Part shown: positions 7,370 to 13,956 of the stretch, piece after piece | How positions within the stretch are numbered: the first letter of the stretch is position 1 | How the letters are laid out: each line of letters starts with the position of its first letter | Assembly: GCA_900768515.1 (NCBI GenBank) | Contig: CAAGDG010000125.1 | Coordinates: 1-14,279 of the forward strand | Source of the DNA: Lentisphaeria bacterium | Lineage (GTDB): Bacteria > Verrucomicrobiota > Lentisphaeria > Victivallales > Victivallaceae | Reading direction: 5' to 3' | Length of the DNA: 14,279 nucleotides | Program-made: the position numbers and the translations under genes | Notes under the pieces: model-generated | Databases searched by the model: none | The model's input: the letters and a program-made list of their open reading frames with translations, nothing else | What the model was told of the DNA's origin: nothing

Positions 7370-7831
7370 TCAGCGCTTGACCATCCGGCGCATTTCGAGG
7401 TCGGATTGCCTCCGGCGCAATGTTTCGCGCTGGTCGCCGTGGGTTTTCCCGTGGCAGTAGGCGATCTCCACCTTGACCAGCCCCTGCTTGAGGTAGATTC
7501 GGAGCGGAATGATCGTGCCGCCCTTGGTGTTCAGCCACTGTGCGAGTTTCAGAATCTCGTTTTTGTGCAGCAACAGCCTCCGCTGCTGTCTGGCGTCGTG
7601 GTTGAACCGGTTGCCGAAGCCGTAGGGGGCGATGTGCATGTTCAGCAGCCACGCCTGTCCATTCTGGATTTTTACATAGCTGTCGAGCATGGTGATCGCC
7701 CGGTTCCGGCAACTTTTGACCTCGGTTCCGACCAGCTGGATGCCGGCCTCGTAGCGCTCCACGATCGTGTAGTCGTGAAACGCCTTCTTGTTGGTGGCCA
7801 GCACCGGTTCCTGCGGTTCCCGTCTCGGCAT
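7370..7831 (-). CDS. smpB: SsrA-binding protein SmpB
   Basis: SmpB binds tmRNA and brings it to stalled ribosomes for trans-translation. The 153-residue product is of normal family length. Visible signatures are YEAGIQLVGTEVKSCR (28-42), DSYVKIQNGQAWLLNMHIAPY (50-70), the NH..R RLLLHKNEI segment (77-93) and PLRIYLKQGLVKVEIA (109-124). The basic C-terminal tail HGKTHGDQRETLRRR enters the decoding centre; the common DKRE is DQRE here. Start: ATG 7831 has AGAGGAG at 7838-7844 on the minus strand; in-frame codons further up lie inside dnaJ and lack homology. It is the last gene of the grpE-dnaJ-smpB set, 28 bp after dnaJ. The tmRNA gene ssrA is not in this window. Confidence 0.95.
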   Translation of the reverse strand: MPRREPQEPVLATNKKAFHDYTIVERYEAGIQLVGTEVKSCRNRAITMLDSYVKIQNGQAWLLNMHIAPYGFGNRFNHDARQQRRLLLHKNEILKLAQWLNTKGGTIIPLRIYLKQGLVKVEIAYCHGKTHGDQRETLRRRQSDLEMRRMVKR

Positions 7832-7859
7832 GGTGTACTCCTCTGTGGTGGCCCGGCGC

Positions 7860-9002
7860 TCAATCTTCCCGGAGGAACTGGCGGGCGCGGTCGGCGTAGG
7901 CGACCTGCCGCGGACGGTTCCGGTCGGTGAGCGTGGCGTTGAACTTGTTGAGCAGTTCGAGCTGTTCCGCACTCAGGGCTACCGGACTTTCCACCAGCAC
8001 TTTGACGTGGAGGTCGCCGCGTTCTCCGCCGCGGAGCGACGGCATTCCCTTTCCTCTGAGCCGGAGGGTGGAACCGCTCTGAGTTCCGGCCGGAATCCGC
8101 ATTTTCGCCTTGCCGCTGATGGTCGGCACTTCGACGATACCACCCGCTACGCAGGTGGCGAAGGGAACCGGCACTTCACAGATCAGATCGTCCCCGTTGC
8201 GCGCGAAAACCGGGCTCGGGCGGACCGTGATGAAGACGTAAAGATCCCCCGGCTGGCCGCCGCGGATTCCCGCCTCTCCCTTGCCCGGCACCCGCAGCCT
8301 CGAACCGGTATCGACTCCCGGTTTGATGTGCAGCTGGAACGATTTTTCCACCTGGACCCGTCCCTGGCCGTGACACTTGCGACACGGTTTCTCGATGATC
8401 TCGCCGGTGCCGCCGCAGCTCGGGCAGGGCTGGCGGACGCTGAAAAATCCCTGGGAAATTGTCTGCTGGCCGGTGCCGCCGCAGCGCGGACAGCTCTTCT
8501 TGCCGCTTCCCGCTTCACAGCCGGAGCCGGAACAATCCGGACAATCGACCAGCCGGGGCATGGTGATCTTCTTGTCGGCGCCGTACGCGGAGTCCTCAAA
8601 ATCGATTTCGAGATCGTACCGGAGGTCGGAGCCGTCGATGGGCCCGTTGTAGGGACGCCCGCCGTGCTTGCGTCCGCCGCCGCCGAAAAGATCCTCGAAC
8701 GAGACGCCGCCGCCGAAGAACTGGCTGAAGATATCCTGAGCGTGACGGAAATCCGCCCCGTTGCCGCCGTGACCGGCGCTGGTGTAGGCCTCATGGCCGA
8801 ACTGGTCGTACTGCCGCCGTTTTTCCGGATCGCTCAACACTTCATAGGCGAGAGAAACTTCTTTGAATTTCTCCTCGGCTTCCTTGTTCCCCGGATTCTT
8901 GTCGGGGTGGTATTTGATTGCGAGCTTGCGGTACGCTTTCTTCAACTCCTCGGGCGTCGCGGTTTTGGTGACGCCGAGTACCTGATAATAATCCTGTGCC
9001 AT
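7860..9002 (-). CDS. dnaJ: Chaperone protein DnaJ (type I Hsp40)
   Basis: DnaJ stimulates the DnaK ATPase and delivers unfolded clients. The 380-residue protein has a full type I architecture: a J domain (residues 1-68) with HPD at 32-34, a Gly/Phe-rich stretch (about 77-113) and four zinc-binding CxxCxGxG repeats (CPDCSGSG 154, CPRCGGTG 171, CPSCGGTG 193, CRKCHGQG 207). Two C-terminal substrate-binding beta domains follow (PGKGEAGIRGGQPGDLYV, LRGKGMPSLRGGERGDLHV). All eight zinc-ligand cysteines are intact. ATG 9002 gives the canonical start MAQDYYQVLG; GGAG of AAGGAG, at the end of grpE, provides the ribosome binding site. An upstream in-frame GTG at 9014 overlaps the grpE stop and is less likely. 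grpE ends 8 bp before the start. Confidence 0.97.
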   Translation of the reverse strand: MAQDYYQVLGVTKTATPEELKKAYRKLAIKYHPDKNPGNKEAEEKFKEVSLAYEVLSDPEKRRQYDQFGHEAYTSAGHGGNGADFRHAQDIFSQFFGGGVSFEDLFGGGGRKHGGRPYNGPIDGSDLRYDLEIDFEDSAYGADKKITMPRLVDCPDCSGSGCEAGSGKKSCPRCGGTGQQTISQGFFSVRQPCPSCGGTGEIIEKPCRKCHGQGRVQVEKSFQLHIKPGVDTGSRLRVPGKGEAGIRGGQPGDLYVFITVRPSPVFARNGDDLICEVPVPFATCVAGGIVEVPTISGKAKMRIPAGTQSGSTLRLRGKGMPSLRGGERGDLHVKVLVESPVALSAEQLELLNKFNATLTDRNRPRQVAYADRARQFLRED

Positions 9003-9010
9003 GGTTGAAC

Positions 9011-9688
9011 TCACTCCTTCGCGTTTTTCGCATCCGGACCGGGTTCAGCGGGTCCGGCGGAGACCACCACGCGGGCCGGGCGAAGCAGCCGTTCGCCGTA
9101 TTTGTAGCCGCCGTTCCACTCTTTGATGACCACGCCGTCGGCGACGGTGTCGGAGTGTTCATGGGCGACCGCTTCAGCGGTTTCGGGATCGAACTTCTTC
9201 CCGACGGTTTCGATTTTCCGGACTCCGGTCTCTTCAAACGCCTTGTTGTATTCCCCGATGATCATGGTCAACCCCTGGCGGATCGATTCGATGTTGTCGG
9301 ACTTTTCCGCCGCCGCCTGCGCCATGTGCAGAAAGTCATAAACCGTGATAAAGGGCGAAAGCACCCCCGCGGCTCCGTAGATCCGCGCCTCGGTGAGATC
9401 CTTGGCGGTCCGCTTGCGGTAATTCTGATAATCGGCCTGAAGATAGAGCAGTTTCGCGCGGGTCTCCTCAAGTTCCCGGCGGAGTTTTTCCACCTCGCTC
9501 TCTTCCGGAACGACCGCCTCCGGTGCCGGGGATTGCTTCTCCGGCGCCGCGGCCTCCTCCCGGGAGGCGGATTCCTTTTCGCGGCCCGTCTCCTGCTCCT
9601 GCACTTCTGACTCCTCGCCCGGGAGGTCCTGCGGAAACGATTCGTTTTCCGGAATATCGTCCGGGTGGTGATGGTTGTGATGCGACAT
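9011..9688 (-). CDS. grpE: Nucleotide exchange factor GrpE
   Basis: GrpE exchanges ADP on DnaK. The 225-residue product has a low-complexity acidic N-terminus (about 1-62, rich in Glu/Pro/Ala), then the long coiled-coil helix (63-100, with LYLQADYQNYRKRT as the family signature). A four-helix region follows (IRQGLTMIIGEYNKAFEETGV), then the C-terminal beta wing (EHSDTVADGVVIKEWNGGYKYGERLLRPARVVV) that enters the DnaK cleft. The N-terminus begins MSHHNHHHPDD, with five histidines in eight residues. ATG 9688 has AAGGAG about 10 nt upstream. It is the first gene of the set, preceded by its own promoter and a long inverted repeat. No dnaK or hrcA is adjacent. Confidence 0.96.
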   Translation of the reverse strand: MSHHNHHHPDDIPENESFPQDLPGEESEVQEQETGREKESASREEAAAPEKQSPAPEAVVPEESEVEKLRRELEETRAKLLYLQADYQNYRKRTAKDLTEARIYGAAGVLSPFITVYDFLHMAQAAAEKSDNIESIRQGLTMIIGEYNKAFEETGVRKIETVGKKFDPETAEAVAHEHSDTVADGVVIKEWNGGYKYGERLLRPARVVVSAGPAEPGPDAKNAKE

Positions 9689-9749
9689 TATGCAAATCTC
9701 CTTTTCGTACTGTTCACAGCAGCCGGTCTTCCTCCGGCCTGAATCTATT

Positions 9750-9777
9750 AATATAAACGAAAATTCCCGGAAATCAA
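9750..9777 (-). promoter_or_regulatory. Candidate promoter of grpE-dnaJ-smpB
   Basis: On the minus strand TTGATT (9777-9772) is followed by 16 bp and TATATT (9755-9750); an alternative TATTAA gives 18 bp. Transcription would begin near 9743, leaving a leader of about 55 nt before ATG 9688. A TTGACA at 9800-9795 lies further upstream but has no matching -10 box at normal spacing. Confidence 0.5.
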
Positions 9778-9790
9778 TGGAATATTTCGT
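9757..9790. promoter_or_regulatory. Inverted repeat over the grpE promoter (candidate operator)
   Basis: ACGAAAATTCC (9757-9767) and GGAATATTTCGT (9779-9790) are reverse complements apart from one extra base, separated by 11 nt. The left arm fills the -10/-35 spacer and the -35 box lies between the arms, the position expected of a repressor operator. It does not match the HrcA site CIRCE (TTAGCACTC-N9-GAGTGCTAA). The regulator is unknown. Confidence 0.5.
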
Positions 9791-9837
9791 GTATTGTCAA
9801 GTTTTCGGCCGGCAAAGCGTTTTCTGCCTGCACATCA

Positions 9838-9882
9838 TCCGGTTTCCCGGCGTCCCGGAGGACGGATCCCGGGGAAACCGGA
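9838..9882 (-). terminator. Nested hairpin downstream of fumarase beta (possible transcript end)
   Basis: TCCGGTTTCCC (9838-9848) pairs perfectly with GGGAAACCGGA (9872-9882). The 23-nt interval contains an inner CGTCC (9851-9855) / GGACG (9860-9864) stem. It starts 13 bp after the fumarase beta stop. No U-tract follows on either strand, so it may be a processing/stability structure or a Rho-assisted end rather than an intrinsic terminator. Confidence 0.4.
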
Positions 9883-9894
9883 GGCGGCAGGCCT

Positions 9895-10425
9895 TCAGCG
9901 GTAGAGAGAACCGCCGTTGCTGTCGATCGCAACAACCAGCGGAAGATTCTCGACCTCAAGGCGGTAGATCGCTTCAGGACCGAGTTCGGGGAAGGCGACC
10001 AGATCGCATTTCCGGACACAGCGCGCGATCAGCGCCCCGGCGCCGCCGGTGGCGGCGAAGTAGACCGCGCCGGACTGTTTCATCGCTTCGACCACGGCAG
10101 CGGAACGGCTGCCTTTTCCGATCATGCCGCGCAGGCCGCATTCGCGGATCAGCCGGGGAGAATAGGCGTCCATCCGCCCGCTGGTGGTGGGGCCGGCACT
10201 GCCGATCGGGCGGCCCGGAGGCGCAGGGCAGGGGCCGACAAAATAGATGATCTCGCCTTCGAGCGGCATGGGAAGCGGTTCTCCGGCGTCAAGCCGGGCG
10301 ACCAGCCGCTTGTGGGCCGCGTCGCGACCGGTCCAGATCACTCCGGAAAGGCGGATCCGGTCGCCGGCCTTCAGCGACCGGACGGTTTCGAGCGAGAGCG
10401 GTGCGGTCAGATTTTGAATGCTCAC
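9895..10425 (-). CDS. Fumarate hydratase (class I, [4Fe-4S]) beta subunit
   Basis: This is the C-terminal-type subunit of two-subunit iron-sulfur hydro-lyases, which interconvert fumarate and malate (or, in the TtdAB branch, dehydrate tartrate). The 176-residue product has the beta-subunit pattern: LSLETVRSLKAGDRIRLSGVIWTGRDAAHKR (11-40), GEIIYFVGPCPAPPGRPIGSAGPTTSGRMD (57-86) with the substrate-binding GPTTSGRMD, and GLRGMIGKGS (97-106). Start: GTG 10425 overlaps the alpha stop as GTGA (10425-10422), with GGAGG 7 nt upstream; this coupling suits a fixed alpha:beta ratio. Fumarate is the likelier substrate because it is the commoner activity, but sequence alone does not exclude tartrate. The gene ends just before a nested hairpin. 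Confidence 0.9.
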   Translation of the reverse strand: MSIQNLTAPLSLETVRSLKAGDRIRLSGVIWTGRDAAHKRLVARLDAGEPLPMPLEGEIIYFVGPCPAPPGRPIGSAGPTTSGRMDAYSPRLIRECGLRGMIGKGSRSAAVVEAMKQSGAVYFAATGGAGALIARCVRKCDLVAFPELGPEAIYRLEVENLPLVVAIDSNGGSLYR

Positions 10426-11276
10426 AGTGTCACCTCCGCATGGCGCGCCGCGTGGCAGTTGAGGTTGATGGCGACCGGCATGCTGGCGATGTGACAGGGA
10501 AAGTGTTCGATGTGGACCGCGAGTACGGTCACATCGCCGCCAAGTCCCTGCGGACCGATTCCGGTGGCGTTGACTTTCTCAAGAATCTCCGCCTCCAGGT
10601 CGGCGTATCGCGCCTCGGGATGCGGGGTTCCGACCGGCCGCAGCAGCGCCTGTTTGGCCAGCAGAGCGGCCTTCTCCATAGTGCCGCCGATTCCCATGCC
10701 GAGGATGGTCGGCGGGCAGGGGTTTCCTCCCGCCTTGCGGATGGTCTCTACGGCGAAGTCGACGACGCCGGCGCGACCGTCGGAGGGTTTGAGCAATTTG
10801 ACCGCGCTCATGTTCTCCGAACCGCCTCCCTTGGGGGCCAGCACGATCCGGAGCGACCGGCCCGGCACCAGTCGCAGATGAACCACCGGCGGGGTGTTGT
10901 CGCCGGTGTTTTTCCGGTCGAACAGCGGGTCGGTCACGATCGATTTGCGCAGATAAAACTTGCGGTACCCCTCCCGGACCCCGTCCTCCAGCGCATCATA
11001 GAGGGTGCCGCGGTCGAAGACGACCCGGTCGCCGAGTTCCACAAATAGCACGGCGAATCCGGTATCCTGACAGAGCGGCATGCGCTCCTCTGCTGCGATC
11101 CGGGCGTTTTCGAGGTACTGGTTGAAGAAATCGCGTCCGAGTTCGGAACTCTCGCGCCCGGCCGAACGCTCCAGTATGGCGAGCACGTCCGGCGGGAGGT
11201 CGCAGGCGGCGCGTCCGCACAGTTCGGCGACGGCGGCGGCCACCTCCTCGTGGGTGATGGTACGAAATTCTTGCAT
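10422..11276 (-). CDS. Fumarate hydratase (class I, [4Fe-4S]) alpha subunit
   Basis: The alpha subunit carries the catalytic iron-sulfur cluster, held by three cysteines all present here: Cys69 (MPLCQDTG), Cys187 (GGNPCPPT) and Cys261 (HFPCHIA). Other family landmarks are KNTGDNTPPVVH (122-133), APKGGGSENMSAVKLLKPSDG (147-167) and GMGIGGTMEKAALLAKQALLRPVG (193-216). The 284-residue length is normal for the separate-subunit form, as opposed to the fused E. coli FumA type. The cluster is oxygen-sensitive, which fits an anaerobic host. The start ATG 11276 follows the transporter stop by 9 bp with only a weak AGG upstream, so translation may depend on coupling. It forms an operon with the beta subunit (GTGA overlap) and probably with the upstream transporter. 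Confidence 0.93.
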   Translation of the reverse strand: MQEFRTITHEEVAAAVAELCGRAACDLPPDVLAILERSAGRESSELGRDFFNQYLENARIAAEERMPLCQDTGFAVLFVELGDRVVFDRGTLYDALEDGVREGYRKFYLRKSIVTDPLFDRKNTGDNTPPVVHLRLVPGRSLRIVLAPKGGGSENMSAVKLLKPSDGRAGVVDFAVETIRKAGGNPCPPTILGMGIGGTMEKAALLAKQALLRPVGTPHPEARYADLEAEILEKVNATGIGPQGLGGDVTVLAVHIEHFPCHIASMPVAINLNCHAARHAEVTL

Positions 11277-11285
11277 GACGGAACC

Positions 11286-13748
11286 TTACAGCTTGATGTA
11301 GTGTTTCTGAATCTCCGGAGTCCGCTCCGCGATGTTGCAGAGATGGTCGCCGATCTTGGCCAGTTCGCCGAGCATCTCGATGAAGATCACGCTGTTGACC
11401 AGGGGACAGTTGCCCTTGCGGAGCCGGTCGATGTGGGCCTGCTCGTATTTTTCGGCGAACTTGTTGATCTTGCGCTCATCTTTGAGGGCGAAGCGGATGG
11501 TTTCGGGATTGTTGCTGCCGAGGGCGGCGAGAACGTTTTTCTGCTGGTCATTCAGGAGTTCCCACATTTTTCTGAGGTCTTTCACGCCGGAGTCGGAGAG
11601 CTTTCTGCCGGTGTTGGCGAGCCGTTCGGTCAGCTGCAGAATCACCTCGACATGGTCGGCGATCCGTTCGGCGTCATTGGTGCAGTGCATCAGCAGCGGG
11701 ACCAGTTCCGACTGCGGTTCAGTGAGCTGGCGGCGGGTGATCTGGACCAGGTACGCTGTGACTTCGGCCTGCATTTCGTCGATTCGTTCCTCCATCTCGT
11801 CGAGGGCGGCGAACTTTTTCTCATCGACTTTGCCGGGAATGAAGTGGTTGTTGACCGCGCGATCCACCATCGTCCAGGAGTCGTCGACCATTTTGCGGAT
11901 GGCGCTGACCGTCTGCTTGAGCGCCACGGAAGGTGTCGCCAGCAGGTTGGGTTCCAGGAGTTTGATCTTGATCTTCGTGTTTTCCGGAACCGGCAGCAGC
12001 CAGGAGCAGAGTTTTCCGAACTGCCGGATGAAGGGGAGCAGCAGGATGACGACCGCGACATTGAAGAAGGTGTGCGCCATTGCGATGTGGCGCTCGATAT
12101 TCTGCGGAACCGCCGCAAAGACGTCTCCCGGCGTGGTCGCGTTGACGAAGTAGAGAAAAACCGGGATCCGTTCCGGGCCGTAGGGAACGTAGAACAAAAT
12201 CAGCATCACCAGCGCCCCGAAGACGTTGAACAACGTGTGCGCGAGCGCCGCCTGTTTCGCCACCCGGTTGGCTGCGGCTGCCGCCAGCATTGCGGTGATG
12301 GTCGTGCCGATGTTGGTGCCGACCAGGAGCGGCACCGCGGTGTAGAAGTTGATCAATCCGGATCCGGAAAGCGCCAGCACGATGCCCATCGCCGCCGAAC
12401 TTGACTGGATGATCACCGTGGCGGCGATGCCGATTCCGATCGCGCCGGCGACCGCGCCGAACGGCATCCAGCCGCCCGGTTCGGCGGGGGCGCAGTTGAA
12501 GAGCCGGAAGAAGTCTTTGAAACTCTGCAGATCCCCGAGCGCCCGGAGTTCATCACTCATCAGCGTCATGCCGAAGAAGAGCAGTCCGAAGCCGAGGATG
12601 GTCTCCCCCCAGCCGTTGATGACCCGCCGTTTTGAAAGCGTGATCAGAAATCCAATGGTGATCGCCGGCAGCGCGAGTCCGGCCAGATTGAAGGAGATGA
12701 TCTGCGCGGTGACCGTGGTGCCGATGTTGGCTCCAAAGATGATGCCGATCGCCTGGGTCAGCGACAGCAGGCCGGCGTTGATGAAGCCGATCACCATTAC
12801 TGTGGTGGCGCTCGACGACTGGATGATCGCGGTGACCAGCGTTCCGGCCAGCACGGCGACGATGCCGTTGCGGGCGAAGAACTGAAGCACTTTTTTCATG
12901 CTCTCTCCGGCGACCTTCATGATGCCGTCGCTCATGAGCTTCATGCCGAAGACGAAGAGTGCGAGTCCGCCCAGCACCGAGATGATCACGGAGACGAGGT
13001 TGAGTCCGAAAAGTTCGACGGTGGTTCCGCGGATCAGGAATCCGGACTCCGGATCCGCGACTTCGATGCCGACTTGATAAACGCCGGTTTTTTCGCCGAT
13101 TTTCACATCGGTCCGGGCGACTCCGCGGTTGTCGGTGAAGGCGACCGGCGTGCGGATTTCCGTTTTCGCGGCAAGTCCCTCGACCGAAGCCCCCGGTTTG
13201 AAGTAGACCGGAACGCCGACCGCGGGGGTTCCGTCCGGTCGGACCAGTTTGACGGTGAGCGGTTCTTTGCTGACGGTTCCGGCGCGGTACTCTTTGCCGG
13301 CGCCGTCGATTTCGATACCGGAGATGAAGCGGAGCAGCACCTTCTTCTCCGGTGCGCCGTCCGGAATCGCCCAGAGGTACTGATCGCCGGTCTGATGTCC
13401 GGCCCGGACCCGGACGCGGACCATGCCGCCGGCATCGCTTTCCGCGACCTTCGGTTCGACGGTCAGATCGGACCCGTCCGCCGGTTCGAAGAAAACCTTG
13501 TGTCCGACGACCGGGGCGCGGTTGCCTTCGCCGCCGAGCAGTCCTGGCACCCGGGGGCCGGCGAGTTCGAGCCGGAGTTCCTGGTCGAACGCTTTCCCCG
13601 GAAGCGTCCGTTGTTCATTTCCCTGCAGGACAGTGACCTGGTCGACGGAATCTGCCGGCCGGTCGGAGCAGCCGGAGAAAAGTCCGGCGGAAATGAGCGG
13701 AAGGGCGGTCAGCAACAAAAGAAGTCGGAAACGGTGTAGAAAAAACAT
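11286..13748 (-). CDS. Na/Pi-cotransporter family protein with N-terminal Ig-like domains and PhoU-like tail
   Basis: The protein has 820 residues. A signal sequence ends in a lipoprotein-like LFSGC (Cys27). Two repeats of about 100 residues follow (38-140 and 143-247) with the pattern G-x-PV-x-V-x-F ... D-x-G-x-A ... G-x-Y/Q, as in invasin-type Big_1 Ig domains. The membrane core (about 249-575) has the NptA/PNaS duplication: QSSSATT (310) with NIGTT (341), and QSSSAAM (448) with NIGTT (479). Residues 600-815 are helical and PhoU-like. The family imports phosphate with sodium, although some relatives act in other transport. The Ig part would lie outside the cytoplasmic membrane. ATG 13748 follows an AGGGA. 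It leads an apparent operon with fumarase. The substrate is not certain. Confidence 0.88.
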   Translation of the reverse strand: MFFLHRFRLLLLLTALPLISAGLFSGCSDRPADSVDQVTVLQGNEQRTLPGKAFDQELRLELAGPRVPGLLGGEGNRAPVVGHKVFFEPADGSDLTVEPKVAESDAGGMVRVRVRAGHQTGDQYLWAIPDGAPEKKVLLRFISGIEIDGAGKEYRAGTVSKEPLTVKLVRPDGTPAVGVPVYFKPGASVEGLAAKTEIRTPVAFTDNRGVARTDVKIGEKTGVYQVGIEVADPESGFLIRGTTVELFGLNLVSVIISVLGGLALFVFGMKLMSDGIMKVAGESMKKVLQFFARNGIVAVLAGTLVTAIIQSSSATTVMVIGFINAGLLSLTQAIGIIFGANIGTTVTAQIISFNLAGLALPAITIGFLITLSKRRVINGWGETILGFGLLFFGMTLMSDELRALGDLQSFKDFFRLFNCAPAEPGGWMPFGAVAGAIGIGIAATVIIQSSSAAMGIVLALSGSGLINFYTAVPLLVGTNIGTTITAMLAAAAANRVAKQAALAHTLFNVFGALVMLILFYVPYGPERIPVFLYFVNATTPGDVFAAVPQNIERHIAMAHTFFNVAVVILLLPFIRQFGKLCSWLLPVPENTKIKIKLLEPNLLATPSVALKQTVSAIRKMVDDSWTMVDRAVNNHFIPGKVDEKKFAALDEMEERIDEMQAEVTAYLVQITRRQLTEPQSELVPLLMHCTNDAERIADHVEVILQLTERLANTGRKLSDSGVKDLRKMWELLNDQQKNVLAALGSNNPETIRFALKDERKINKFAEKYEQAHIDRLRKGNCPLVNSVIFIEMLGELAKIGDHLCNIAERTPEIQKHYIKL

Positions 13749-13804
13749 AAATTATTTCCCTGTTGTTGGCGCGGATCGGCTGAAAGGCTCCCTCCGCTTT
13801 TTTA

Positions 13805-13833
13805 AATATATCATCAGAATGACCGCTCCTCAA
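13805..13833 (-). promoter_or_regulatory. Candidate sigma-70-type promoter of the Na/Pi transporter-fumarase operon
   Basis: On the minus strand TTGAGG (13833-13828), 17 bp spacer, TATATT (13810-13805). The transcription start would be near 13798, giving a leader of about 50 nt before ATG 13748. Confidence 0.6.
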
Positions 13834-13863
13834 GTATTTTGTCCTGTTTTGGGGGGACTTTTC

Positions 13864-13892
13864 TTGAAAAACGCTTTTTTTTGTGCTATCAT
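13864..13892 (+). promoter_or_regulatory. Candidate sigma-70-type promoter of the DUF362 gene
   Basis: TTGAAA (13864-13869), 17 bp spacer, TATCAT (13887-13892). The leader of about 58 nt contains a short TGATT-cgact-AATCA dyad (13925-13939). AGGAGG at 13944-13949 lies 7 nt before ATG 13957. It is back to back with the transporter promoter, 30 bp between the two -35 boxes. Confidence 0.6.
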
Positions 13893-13956
13893 TAACCGTT
13901 GTATCTGAAGCGGAGCAGAGTGGTTGATTCGACTAATCAGCAGAGGAGGATTGTTC

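Noticed and set aside
7788..9008. Plus-strand frame of about 406 codons opposite dnaJ
   Set aside because: Shadow of dnaJ, whose zinc-finger and J-domain motifs are unmistakable on the minus strand.
9795..9800. Perfect -35 box TTGACA upstream of grpE on the minus strand
   Set aside because: No acceptable -10 box at 15-19 bp; the TTGATT/TATATT pair closer to the gene fits better.
9689..9894. CIRCE element (HrcA operator) upstream of grpE
   Set aside because: No TTAGCACTC / GAGTGCTAA half-site is present; the inverted repeat there has a different sequence.
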